From contig CM051456.1 of assembly GCA_028274465.1 (NCBI GenBank), forward strand, positions 64,962,753 through 65,026,752: a DNA stretch of 64,000 nucleotides, read 5' to 3'. Of this stretch, positions 1 to 9,874 are shown piece by piece. Positions within the stretch are counted from its first letter, which is position 1. Each line of letters starts with the position of its first letter. The position numbers and the translations under genes are program-made. The notes below the pieces were generated by a model. It ran no database searches, had not been told where the DNA came from, and saw nothing but the letters and a program-made list of their open reading frames with translations. The DNA comes from Plantago ovata. Lineage: Eukaryota > Streptophyta > Magnoliopsida > Lamiales > Plantaginaceae.

Positions 1-95
1 CGCTCCGCTTGAATTTCCAGGAAGTTGCAAAACTTCCTGGAATTTCAAGCGGACCGCTTGGCCCTTCCAAGCGCTTCGCTTGGCCCTGTTTCCAG
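1..95. repeat. Hairpin and GCG palindrome cluster, 3' region of element I
   Basis: Positions 5-52 form a hairpin of two 22-nt arms with one mismatch and a GCAA loop. It is followed by two palindromes of the form CCAAGCG-NNN-CGCTTGG (centres GAC and CTT). The same palindrome type recurs at 2405-2610 and in the LTR at 6174-6316. Confidence 0.8.
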
Positions 96-653
96 ATTTT
101 CGATGTTTTTTTCCTATCTTAATCACCTAAGGCACCAAGACAAAAACTAGACTAAACTAATCACGATAAAAGGCACACAGGCCACAACTACAAAAGCAAA
201 ATAAAAAGATACAAGAGTCATAAGTCATAACATCATACAACCAAATCGAAATGAAAAGAGTTTCAACCAACAATAGTAAACAAGCCAAAATAACGATAAT
301 ATACAAATACTACCGATAAATGTGGCCCCTGTCGGCTGGTGTCTCTAGGAGTAGGGGTCGTAGGGGGTGTTAGGAAAGTCACTCCCACTACCACCGGTCT
401 GATCATAGAAAGGGTACCCCGGAATTCGGCGAGCTAAGGCAACATGGCGGTTCATCATCTCCTCCTGGTGGGCTCTTCAACGCCTAGTGTCCTCTGCTCG
501 AGCGGCCTCCCAACACTGATCTACACGCCCCTGGTAATCATCCCAACGCTGCTCCTCCATCACACGGAAGTCCTCCCACCTCTTGACTTCGCGCTCCTCA
601 AATCCCCAGAATTGCTCGGTAAGCTGGGTCGACTAAGCCTCCAACATGGTGGT
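96..653. other. 3' untranslated region of element I, no gene seen
   Basis: A/T-rich sequence downstream of ORF2 on the minus strand. Short open frames on the plus strand here are antisense to the ORF2 end or have no recognisable content. I see no other element. Confidence 0.5.
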
Positions 654-1667
654 TTAGAAGCTACCAAACTGATCGACCAAGATCTGGTTGAACCCCGAGA
701 AGTCGAAGCTTCCTTGTCCGGCCGTAGGCGGAGGTGGAGGAGGTGTCACATGGCGCGTAACCCTTGGTTGCATGGGTTCTCCTTGCTGAGCGCACCAAGT
801 CCCGTACATCTCATTGTACGTATCAATGTTGATGGATTTCTTCGGCTTCTTGTCCAGTACGAGGTCGGGAACTCCGGCCTCCTTGCACATGGCCGTGATC
901 AAGTTACCAAAGGCAAGCTTCCGGTTTGCATTACGGCGGCGCTTGAATTCCTCGAAGATGACGACGCCAGGAGTGAGAGGCAAATTATGCAAGAGAGCAT
1001 GGACTAGGACTCCGTAATAGGACTGAACCTCGGAATCATGTGTGCTAGGGATCAGATTGGCTTGAACAAACTTCAACATCATCCTTGCCTCGAAGGTGAG
1101 ATCGTTGTGGCGCAAAATCCGGGGTGGTTCATCAGGCAATTCAAAATCCTCCACGGTAATGCCATTCAGTACCTCCATGGGGTAATGATCAGACTCCCGG
1201 TCGTAGACATAGAGCTCCGCGGGATCAAATCTCTCGTGGAGTGCAGGCCGGCGGTTTGGATCCCGCGTCAGTGGCCTATCCAACCGCATGATGAAGCTAG
1301 TGATGCTCAAAGGAGTAAACTCGACCCCAACACCGCGGACGGGAACCTCACCGGTCCGTTCATTGTAGTCCGTGAAGGCAATGTAGAAATCCTCCACTAC
1401 TGCTTGGTCCCAATTTGGCATGACCTCGCCATAGTACTTCCAGCCTCGCTCAGTAATGAGCTTGTTGAGCTCTCTGGCACCATCCAACCCGCTCTCACCA
1501 GCCGTGAAGCGAATGCTCGTCTCAGAAATGTATGTGTGCTTGTGGGCATGGAAACTCGCTTCGAATTGCCTTGCCCTCCCCGATTGGCGATAATCGCCGG
1601 GTGTGGCCGTTTGTTGGGCACTCGAGGTCCCTTCTCCCCTCGATCTCTTGGATCTTCTTGATGCCAT
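654..1667 (-). CDS. ORF2 of element I, putative plant transposon protein (Transposase_32-like)
   Basis: This 337-residue product resembles the uncharacterised plant retrotransposon-associated domain often annotated as putative plant transposon protein. Its biochemical role is unknown. The N terminus is rich in Arg, Lys and Ser (MASRRSKRSRGEG), which could bind nucleic acid or localise to the nucleus (inference). Residues 67-76 (LNKLITERGW), 91-95 (VEDFY), 113-117 (VGVEF) and 121-132 (SITSFIMRLDRP) form the core pattern; a poly-Pro run lies near the C terminus. I chose the Met at 1667 because it follows a splice-acceptor-like TTCTAG and a CTAAT branch-like motif, although the frame is open to 1748. 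A broken homologue lies in element C (42961-43128 and 58867-59425). Confidence 0.7.
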   Translation of the reverse strand: MASRRSKRSRGEGTSSAQQTATPGDYRQSGRARQFEASFHAHKHTYISETSIRFTAGESGLDGARELNKLITERGWKYYGEVMPNWDQAVVEDFYIAFTDYNERTGEVPVRGVGVEFTPLSITSFIMRLDRPLTRDPNRRPALHERFDPAELYVYDRESDHYPMEVLNGITVEDFELPDEPPRILRHNDLTFEARMMLKFVQANLIPSTHDSEVQSYYGVLVHALLHNLPLTPGVVIFEEFKRRRNANRKLAFGNLITAMCKEAGVPDLVLDKKPKKSINIDTYNEMYGTWCAQQGEPMQPRVTRHVTPPPPPPTAGQGSFDFSGFNQILVDQFGSF

Positions 1668-2404
1668 TGTACCTAGAATAATCTTATTAGATAACTTCAA
1701 GAGACAATGAGACTTAGACTCGACTCCTAGACTCCAATACTCACTCAAGTAATCTCATGGTGAGTTTGAAGGCTTGCTAAAGTTCATACGAACAAATCGA
1801 GAAGCTTTAACACTTCGTTACGATAAATCCATACGAATCTAAACCAAGCAAACAAACTCTCCAATTAAATTACCCAACCAATCCAACACATTCTCATGCA
1901 ATCACAACATCACCATAATCATAACATAACTCAAATTCAAGGCTAACAATCATCAAACAATTACATAGAAAAAATTCGAATCATAACATAACTCAAATTC
2001 AAGGCTAACAAATCATCAAACAATTACATAGTAAAAATTCGAGCACTAGAGTTCATCATAAATCAAGAGGAGCAAAATTCGAATTTAGACATCACATCTA
2101 GTAAGAAACATGCTCAACAATCATCATCAAACTCTAATTCACCAATGCATAACACAATTGAAGCTAATTAAGATAAAATCCCAAATTCAAGAAAGTTAGG
2201 GTTCATGAGAGGTATCTTTGATTCCTTGTTATGGATGCTTCAAACGTGAAATTTGATCGGTTTAGATGATAGAGGAGGTGATGGGCTTTGTAAAATGCAC
2301 AAGATTACAAGAATTGGTGGAGAATTGAGAGAGATTGAGATTTTTGGGGTGCTAAATCGGCAATGGAGGAAGAAAAACGAAGTGGGGGGGCTTTGAAACA
2401 CAAG
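1668..2404. other. Spacer between gag-pro and ORF2, with a 62-bp tandem duplication
   Basis: No gene is visible. Positions 1917-1978 and 1979-2041 are nearly identical tandem copies. On the minus strand the end of this spacer reads CTAATAAGATTATTCTAG just before the ORF2 start, which is compatible with a branch point and 3' splice site, so ORF2 may be made from a spliced transcript (inference). Confidence 0.55.
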
Positions 2405-2610
2405 TGTCCCGCTTAGCTTTCTTAAGGAAAGCCAAGCGAAGCGCTTGGGCGTCCCAAGCGAAGCGCTTGGCAAGCGGTCCGCTTGGGAACTCCCAAGCGC
2501 TCCACTAGGATTTCCAGTAAGAATTTTCATTCTTACTGGAAATCCAAGCGGACCGCTTGGGCGTGCCAAGCGCTTCGCTTGGATTTTTCAAGCGGTTCGC
2601 TTGGGACCTG
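2405..2610. repeat. GCG palindrome array with a 17-bp hairpin, element I spacer
   Basis: At least six palindromes of the form CAAGCG-NNN-CGCTTG are packed here, with centres AAG, GTC, GAC, CTT and GTT. In the middle, 2508-2545 is a perfect 17-bp stem with a TTTC loop. Element C has the same arrangement (palindromes, long hairpin, palindromes) at 42000-42165 with different stem sequence. Confidence 0.85.
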
Positions 2611-2725
2611 AAGCTTCCAAATCCATTTTTTTTCGACTTTTGCTAAATTTTCACCCCAAAAACCTTGTCTAAACAACGAAACAAAATTTAAACGTGCTTC
2701 TAATCTATATGCAATTACCTACAAC

Positions 2726-2743
2726 CTCGGGTTGCCTCCCGAG
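2726..2743 (-). other. Conserved AGGCAA-loop hairpin after gag-pro
   Basis: On the minus strand CTCGGG-AGGCAA-CCCGAG lies about 40 bp after the gag-pro stop. Element C has TCCGGG-AGGCAA-CCCGGA at the equivalent place (41788-41805). The loop is identical and the stem bases differ while pairing is kept. Confidence 0.75.
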
Positions 2744-2785
2744 AAGCGACTTCGTTTAAAAGTCGTTGGCTCGACTCATCTTAGC

Positions 2786-5092
2786 TCATGCGGGATCAAT
2801 TTTGCATCGGGTACTAGACTTCCCCGTCCAAGTGCTCTTCAAAGAACTAAGTCCCTGCACTTCTTGACGAACATAAAGAGGACCAAAGAATCCTACAAGT
2901 TCGTTAGTATCAACATAAGCACATGAATTAATTATGGCTCGCAACGTATGTTGCTTGCCATTTACCTCGAAGCTACATGTACGACGGTACATGTCTATCA
3001 CCATATGTACTTTGTTGATGAAGGCTCTACCCAAAAGAACCACATCCTTGAGCTTTGCGGAGGATGTAGGCATGACGATGAAGTTCGTCTTCACCTCTAC
3101 ACCGGCGACTCTTACCAGTAGATTCTCGATCACACCCAATGGCTTCTTCATAGACCCATCCGCCAATTGCACCATGCACTTCATTGGTCTTAAGCCAGAC
3201 AAACCCGACTCTTCGTACACGTTCAAAGGTATGACATTCACACCCGCTCCCGTGTCTAGAGTTGCCACTATTCCATCCTTCTTACCCAAGCCGATTTCCA
3301 GATCAAAGCTCTCTTGGATAGGCACTTCCACCATATCCACCAACTCATCCTCAGACGATGAGTTTTCATTCACTTCTTCCACTATCGCATCAGATTGTGC
3401 GACCACTTTTTCTTCCACAACTACATTAGGAGTCTCAAGCTCCTCACTCACTTTGCAAGTTTCAGTTATCTTGCAACTTGGCACCTCAACTAGTGCATTG
3501 TCTCTCACAACCGTGATCTCCACGGGCAAATCAGTCACCACGGTTATGGCCATAGCCTTCTCCGTGTTTCCGGGAAACTTCCCTTGCTCTCTACTAGCCC
3601 CACGATCTATCAGCTCTTGCAACTTCTTATGGAGGTTGCTACTACTAGCCTCAAGCTTCTCAAACCGCTGATTGTTAGTAGCTTCATTACGATAGTAATG
3701 CTCCATAAACTTATTCGTTTTCAACACAAGATCGTTGAGAAAAGAGACAAGAGGTGAAGGAAGCACCCCTCCACCTTGTGGTCCCGAACTAGCAACCTGA
3801 GGCAGAGGTGTAGGATTAGAAGGCGGTGCTCCTTCATACCAATTGTTCCCATAGCTGAGACGACTTCTATCTTGATTAGGCCCATAGGCATTTTGATCCG
3901 GGTTATGAAGATAACCACGGTTGCGTTGATTCTGGTACCCACCTCGGGGTCCACGGTTTTGTGGCCTCACATTGCCATAACCTTGCCCGTAGTTCACATC
4001 TCCAACTACTCGCTCTCCCTCAGCAGCATATACTTCTTGACGGACATCGTTCGTGATATATTGCTCTCTAGCAAATTCAGAACGGCATAAATAGGTCGGG
4101 TGCCCATAGTTCTTGCACACACCACAAACTTCCGTAGAAGGAGAAGGAATGCTTTGCCTCAAAGCTTGCTTCACTTCATGGGCGAACCCATCGAAGGCAT
4201 TTTGTTCCTCTACTACCTTGGCCTCACCTCTTTGCTCCTTTTGGAGCACACGAGCCCTCACATTCCGGTTTTGGGAATTCCGGTACATCATGTCTAGCTT
4301 CACTTGGGCTTGAGAAGGAAGCAACTCCCCCATACTACCTCCACAAATACTATCCACTTGAGATTGAATCTCAGGATGTAAACCATTGTAAAAGAATTGG
4401 AGAAGCTGACCTTTATCATACCCGTTATGTGGGCATCGACGATGCAACCCTATGAAACGATCATAGGCCTCGTGGAAAGGCTCATCGTACCTCTGCTCGA
4501 AGGAGCTAATTTGGCTCTTCATAGCCATTGTCTTGGAAGCGGGGTAGTAACGCTCCATGAACTTATCGAAACATAGATCCCATGTTGTCAAAGACCCGGC
4601 CTCCAAAGTATTGAGCCAAGCCTTTGCACGATCGCCTAGCCCCATAGAAAAGACCTTCAAACGGAGATCATCATCCGTAACACCAACTCCTGGTCGTCCA
4701 AGATGGAGAACGAAATTCTCGAGCTCATTCAAGAACCCAATCACGTCCTCATTAGCCATCCCATAGAATTTGGGAAGTTGTTGGAACATGTGATTCTTGA
4801 TCTCCAAGTTCCTTGTGGCATCATTGAGGACAATTGCTGGTCCTCTAGCCCCAACCGTAGGCTTAGTAAGTGTACGTATGGGCCGCTCCGCCATTTCACC
4901 TTCCAAGTAAACAGATTCAAGAATTGACTCCAAAAGATAAGAAGAAGACTCTTCCCGAATATCAGAAGTGGAAGCTCTAGATGCTACTCCTTCAAACTCG
5001 AGATTCAAATTCCCCCTTCTCCTTTGAAACAAACGATCGATCTCGTCTACAAAAGGTTCAATAATAGGTCCACCCGTTCGGGTTCTAGGCAT
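2786..5092 (-). CDS. Gag-protease polyprotein of element I
   Basis: This 768-residue product is an Athila-type Gag fused to an aspartic protease. It would form the particle and process itself. The N-terminal half holds the retrotransposon Gag core (AKAWLNTLEAGSLTTWDLCF) and an intact CCHC zinc knuckle, CGVCKNYGHPTYLC. The C-terminal part has the protease active site LDTGAGVNVIP followed by a typical LLGRAF motif. The frame is open from 5197, but the extra 35 residues are hydrophobic leader sequence, so I prefer the Met at 5092 (MPRTRTGG). The ORF has no stop or frameshift, unlike every other gag in the window. It ends without reading into RT. The homologue in element C (40326-41742) is truncated and frameshifted. 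Confidence 0.85.
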   Translation of the reverse strand: MPRTRTGGPIIEPFVDEIDRLFQRRRGNLNLEFEGVASRASTSDIREESSSYLLESILESVYLEGEMAERPIRTLTKPTVGARGPAIVLNDATRNLEIKNHMFQQLPKFYGMANEDVIGFLNELENFVLHLGRPGVGVTDDDLRLKVFSMGLGDRAKAWLNTLEAGSLTTWDLCFDKFMERYYPASKTMAMKSQISSFEQRYDEPFHEAYDRFIGLHRRCPHNGYDKGQLLQFFYNGLHPEIQSQVDSICGGSMGELLPSQAQVKLDMMYRNSQNRNVRARVLQKEQRGEAKVVEEQNAFDGFAHEVKQALRQSIPSPSTEVCGVCKNYGHPTYLCRSEFAREQYITNDVRQEVYAAEGERVVGDVNYGQGYGNVRPQNRGPRGGYQNQRNRGYLHNPDQNAYGPNQDRSRLSYGNNWYEGAPPSNPTPLPQVASSGPQGGGVLPSPLVSFLNDLVLKTNKFMEHYYRNEATNNQRFEKLEASSSNLHKKLQELIDRGASREQGKFPGNTEKAMAITVVTDLPVEITVVRDNALVEVPSCKITETCKVSEELETPNVVVEEKVVAQSDAIVEEVNENSSSEDELVDMVEVPIQESFDLEIGLGKKDGIVATLDTGAGVNVIPLNVYEESGLSGLRPMKCMVQLADGSMKKPLGVIENLLVRVAGVEVKTNFIVMPTSSAKLKDVVLLGRAFINKVHMVIDMYRRTCSFEVNGKQHTLRAIINSCAYVDTNELVGFFGPLYVRQEVQGLSSLKSTWTGKSSTRCKIDPA

Positions 5093-5213
5093 GCACTCAC
5101 CGGAAATACAAAATAGTGAGTATCTCAAGCAAAAAGAAACAAAAACAGAAATGAGACAAAGAAGAGATGTTGGCTGAAAAAACCAAAACAAAAACACAAA
5201 CCAAAGGAGTTAG

Positions 5214-5232
5214 GTCCCCGACAACGGCGCCA
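5214..5232 (-). other. Primer-binding site, tRNA-Asp type
   Basis: The minus strand reads TGGCGCCGTTGTCGGGGAC three bases after the LTR end. This is complementary to the 3' end of plant tRNA-Asp (known for Athila elements), with one T in place of C. Confidence 0.9.
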
Positions 5233-5235
5233 AAT

Positions 5236-6639
5236 TGATGATGTCGTTTTTCACCAATTAAATTTGTTTAAAAGCCTAAGAACACCTATCACTACACAAA
5301 CTAGAGTGCAATGGCAAGTTGTCCCCGAGTGTCGTTCTCTAGGGACCTAACGTGGCTTTGTTTGAGGTTTTTGCTAGTAATTTCAGACAACTAGTTCAAA
5401 TGTTTGTAGAATCGTTTCCTTTGAACAAAGCAACGAGAAATCATATTGTTGTAAATCAAGATTGGAAAACGGTTGGTGGTAGAAATCAAATACACATGCA
5501 TGGGTTACGAATATGCTCACAAGTTCAGTGCGTAAAACCTTCGATCAAGTCTGCTAAGCAACTCGTCTAGGCAACTTTAAGACACACATCATAAAAGACC
5601 ACTATCGATACTTTAGAGGTGCTTGTCACCAACACCATTTATCTAGCATGCTGCAAATCTCTAACATACAATCCTATAGCTTTCATTGACCAAGAGTTTG
5701 TCACTTTACTCAATTCGAATCTATTTTATAGGCAACTAAGAATCATATGAAGGGAGTTGCAGCAAGATTGAATCACAATCTCATGTAAGCATAAACATAA
5801 CCCATAGCATGCATATTCTACATTCTACCACCAACACAAAAGATTTAGCTACTCATATTCATCAACATAGACATCAATTCATATGAATAATAATCAGAAT
5901 ACATCATATCAAACTACAAGACAAGAGAGTGATACAAGTTACCACCAAAGTTGTCACTAATCGGTGGAAATCAAAGGAAACCTCTCCGTAGATGATTACA
6001 AAGGATGAATTCCAATCAAACCCTTGAATACCAAGCTAAAATACAATGTAATCTGAGTTTTATCTTAGTTTTGGGGCTTAGGAGCTCTCCAAAACGAAGT
6101 TACAGGTCAAAAGTTCTTCAAAAAATGACCAAAGATCAGATCTAAGAAGGAAAATCCAAAAACGTAACCGCTGCCAAGCGGACCGCTTGGAGAAACCAAG
6201 CGGAGCGCTTGGCAAGCGAAGCGCTTCTGGCACACCAAGCGCTTCGCTTGGCTTCTGTGCTAAAGCTCCTGGAAAATGAAGCGGAGCGCTTCACTATTCC
6301 AGGCGCTTAGCTTGGCTCCTAGGAAGATTTTTGTCTTCAAACTCAATCTTTTTGCCCTCGCATGGCCCTCGGGTGCCTTGGACTCATCCTTCTCGATGCT
6401 TATTGATGGTCAAACACTTACGAACATGCCACGGAGATTGGGGAACTTCAACGGGGCCATCTTTTCCATCAAAAAGGCTCGTTTTTAGCTCCAAAAACGC
6501 CGTTTCGTACCTTAGTGCCTGAAAATGCAGAAAACACAAAACGCGACACTATTCTACAAAACTAACCAAAAAACAAGGCTAGAAGATAGCAAAAGAAGGT
6601 AAAAAAGACAAGATGAACGCGTCAAAAATACGTTCATCA
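5236..6639 (-). repeat. 5' LTR of element I
   Basis: The 1404-bp LTR is bounded by TGATGA and TCATCA. The inner end is set by the adjacent PBS and the outer end by the switch to Copia RT coding sequence of H. It contains a palindrome array at 6174-6316 in the U3 part and no clear ORF. Confidence 0.85.
6174..6316. repeat. GCG palindrome array in the U3 of element I LTR
   Basis: Five palindromes are visible: CCAAGCG-GAC-CGCTTGG, CCAAGCG-GAG-CGCTTGG, AAGCG-AAG-CGCTT, CCAAGCG-CTT-CGCTTGG and TGAAGCG-GAG-CGCTTCA. The last shows outer bases changed on both arms with pairing kept. A degenerate sixth unit ends the array. Confidence 0.85.
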
Positions 6640-7761
6640 AACACATTAGGACCATCCTTAATTGATAAGACAATCCCATGCCTAGCTGGGAGAAAGCCTC
6701 TCTTTGAGTCGTCCATCTTATAACGCTTCAGTATTTTGTCGATGTAGGTGGACTGTGTCATTCCTAACATCCTCTTGGATCTATCTCTAAAGATCTTGAT
6801 CCCTAGGATGTACTTCGCTTCACCCAAGTCCTTCATCGAGAAGGTACTTGATAACCAAACTTTAGTCTCTTCTAGCATAGAGACATTGTTTCCCATGATC
6901 AAAATGTCATCTACATAAATGATCATGAAAATGACTCCTTTGTCGTTGTGTCTAGCGTAGACACAGGGATCTTCCTTGCTTCAGATGAAGTCAAACGATT
7001 TGACAGCTTCATCAAAGCGGATATTCCAGCTCCTTGACGCTTGCCTTAGCCCATAGATGGATCTTTGTAATTTGCATACAGCAGTTGGCCTGGTTTTACT
7101 AATAAAACCTTCCGGTTGTACCATATAGGCCTCTTCCTCAGGGTTGCCATTGAGGAAGGAAGTCTTTACATCCATCTGCCAGATTTCATAATCATAGTAG
7201 GCAGCTATCGCAAGTAGAATTCGATTGGACTTCAATTTTGCTACCGGTGAAAAGGTTTCATCGTAATTGATGCCATACCTTTGCGTGTAGCCTTTCGCCA
7301 AAAGCCTAGCTTTGTGCGTTTGTACCTTGCCATCGGCATCTGTCTTTCGTTTAAAGACCCATTTGCACCCAATTGGTCTAACCCCTTGGGGCAAGTCTAC
7401 CAAGTTCCAAACTTGGTTCTGGTACATTGAATCCATTTCTAATTCCATGGCCTCTTGCCATTTGTCTGAGTCAATATCAATTATTTCCTCTTTGTAGGTC
7501 TCGGGATCTTCCCGATCTGATGAACCGACATCAAGTTCACTGATGTCTTCTATCATAAGGCTTTGCTTCTGAGGTCCTTTTAGGATCCTCTTCGACCTAC
7601 GGAGCTCGACTTGTTCTGGTGCTTTTCTTTTCTTGCTTCGTGTAACACGAACATTATCAGCGGGTACTGATGCAGCTGGTCGCTGGGCGCGACCCTGTTC
7701 CCTTGCGGGAGGCTGCTCTTGTGCAACTTGTTGCATAGGTTGGTTGACAACGGGTTCTATT
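6640..7761 (-). pseudogene. Copia reverse transcriptase fragment (element H)
   Basis: This is the N-terminal and central RT of a Copia pol, nearly identical to the RT of element G. It carries the linker before RT, the conserved GCKWVFKRK and QMDVKTSFLNGN motifs, the full PEEEAYMVQPEG segment deleted in G, and the catalytic YVDD box. A nonsense change (AGA to TGA, at 6981-6983) splits the frame between FDFI and SKEDP. The fragment is cut at 6640 by element I and at 7762 by the 3' LTR of G; the rest of H is not in the window. It is useful as the less damaged template for what G has lost. Confidence 0.85.
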
Positions 7762-9860
7762 TGTAAGAAAATACGGTCAGAGTTACCCCTAGGGTACGCA
7801 GCGAAATTTCAAAAAAAATTTTAACATACAGGTTAATTGATTATGCATATGTCGTATATATATAAACACGTCAATTAGAAGACTAACCTTACTTCCAAAG
7901 TAGCTTCCAAGTCTTCGTAATAATCCGGTGTATCCTCTCCTTCGTCGAAGTCGAAGATATCTACAATGCTCCTTATATCTGCAAGACAATAAGAGTTAGT
8001 TTCCAGCTCCTAGAGCCTCAACCTTGGTATCCACGGATGAACAGCCTATCGGAAGAATGCTAGGATATTCTTTATGTGACCAAGAAGACGGGGCGGCAAT
8101 TCCCTCCGGTGGTGGCGCGCGCGTGGGTGGCTAAGGGAGGAGGGGAGAGCTTTCATTTTCTCTAAGAAAACTGGGTAGAATAATTGTGTTCAAAACTGTG
8201 TTTAAAACTATGTTCAAAACTATGTGTAAAGCTCTCTAATAGTCTACTATATATAGTAGTCTATAGAAGCCTGAAGCACAAGCAACTAGACTTCGTAAAG
8301 GAATAAGAATCTAATTCTTATCGCACAAGGAAACCAATATCAAGTCTAGATTCATTCCCAATCAAATTAAAACTCAATCAGGAAAATCTAACTTATCCCT
8401 TGGACTTCTAATAGAGGAAGGAGTCGAACTCCTTCCCCTTATCCATCATGCGCGCGCGCGCGCCTTGTCCTACGGGAGGTGGGTCCCACTTTTGGGACCC
8501 ACTTATATTTCTAAGGCAATCCAAACTCCAAGTAGATTTTGCCCAAGTGCATATGTTAATTCTAAATTAACATATCCTTTCTAATCGAACCTCCATTATA
8601 TTTCTAAAATATAATCTTTAATTGTATTTACATAAAATACAATTAATTAGCCAATTCAATTAATAATTCCAAATCATTAATTGAGCCACCAAATATTATA
8701 ATTAATTCCAAATTAATTATAATCCATCAATCACAATTAATTCCAAATTAATTGCGATTCCATCTTCAAGGATATTCTGATAGACTGAATCACCACATAG
8801 TGTGACCCATAGGGCCTCACCGTATTAAGCAAGTCCTAGACTAGGCAACATGGAATTCCTAGACGGTTCCATTTGCAATATTAATACGTGAGGACGTTTG
8901 AGAGGTTTCTCAAAGCTAACCCTTTCGTTGCGAAGCCTGTTGCGCTCAACGCGGCGATGGTAACGTCCCTTCATCTAACTTGCTCGAATGTATCTAGGAT
9001 CGATGAAGTGTCTATCCCAATAACACATCCACGGGCTTCTCAGGGAGTTGCTTGGTTAAGATATACTTATGACCATCATAATATATCATTTGCACTGGCC
9101 AGTGACTTTAACAACACAACTATGCAGACTATGAGTAGTGCTCTCCTGTGCTACACTTGAGAGATGAATCCTTCACAGAATCACTTATCACCCCCATTTG
9201 TATTTAGCCATAATCCTGGATCGTGTCTTAGGTCAGCTGCTTATTCAGAGCTGACATGGACGGGTCCACCAAGGATATGGGGCAACAAATGTGATGATAA
9301 AGTCCTGTAAGTACAAAGGACGAATGGCATCACTTCGACAACTCACCGGTTCCCATAGACACGTCGGTGTAGAGTATACATCGATGGGAGTGTCCGGTGG
9401 GTACTTCCATTGTTCGATAAAGCTTCTTCGAACAACTATGCGCAGTGATGGGAACGTTTCTCGATTGTCCAACAATCCGTTCCGTGGCCGTGGGATCGGC
9501 TCACACTTGCTCCAACAAGTATAACCTCCACGCATACTAGTCTTGTCAGGTTCATTCAGACCCCCACATCCGAGATGAACCACGACTAGGGAGAATTTGG
9601 GATAGATGATAACTCACATAGCTCCCATTAACTGTGTGACCGATCATCTATCCGAGGGGACATGTTTAATATCAATACAGACAGTAATAAAGATATGACA
9701 TGCTGCAGCCTGGTGTAATATAAATATGAAAGTGATACTCAATAGTAAAATGCAACAAACATATATTATATTACGTTGACATGTGTAATAGTACATATAT
9801 GTCCTCTATAAGGGCACCATGCCCTTAATAAGGACTGTCTCTAGGACATATACACTATCA
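7762..9860 (-). repeat. 3' LTR of element G (about 2.1 kb)
   Basis: The minus-strand LTR starts TGATAGTGTATATGTCC right after the PPT and ends CTTACA. The same LTR is present at 29908-32039 next to a PBS, which fixes both ends. It contains a (GC)n run at about 8450-8463 and the palindromic TATA box at 8241-8262. Short open frames inside it are not genes. Confidence 0.85.
8241..8262 (-). promoter_or_regulatory. Palindromic TATA box in G LTR
   Basis: The LTR contains CTACTATATATAGTAG within a longer palindrome. The same 16 bases occur in the F LTR at 30421-30436. This is the best TATA box in the LTR and probably marks the U3/R promoter. Confidence 0.6.
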
Positions 9861-9870
9861 ATCTCCCACT
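9861..9870 (-). other. Polypurine tract of element G
   Basis: AGTGGGAGAT on the minus strand lies directly before the 3' LTR and after the pol end, as expected for the plus-strand primer. Confidence 0.8.
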
Positions 9871-9874
9871 TGGA

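Larger units (their letters stand above)
1..6639 (-). mobile_element. Athila-like Gypsy element I (gag-pro plus ORF2, no RT), partial
   Basis: Read on the minus strand this shows, in order, a 5' LTR (6639-5236), a PBS, a gag-protease ORF, a spacer with palindromes, a second ORF and a 3' untranslated stretch that runs off the window edge. There is no trace of reverse transcriptase, RNase H or integrase between gag-protease and ORF2, so the element looks non-autonomous by design and not by simple decay, since both ORFs are open. LTR ends are TGATGA and TCATCA. It sits inside Copia fragment H; the five bases next to the LTR start are AACAC, but the other end is outside the window, so the target-site duplication cannot be confirmed. 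Confidence 0.85.

Noticed and set aside
444-1007. Plus-strand open frame of 187 residues, and another at 1038-1661
   Set aside because: They are antisense to ORF2 of element I and have no recognisable motif.
8440-8470. (GC)n run as a functional Z-DNA element
   Set aside because: It is short, and the F LTR has only a brief CGCG stretch at the corresponding place, so conservation is weak.
8888-9160. Open frame starting MRTFERFLKANPF, repeated at 31060-31287
   Set aside because: It lies inside the G/F LTR; the similarity between the two reflects the shared LTR, not a gene.
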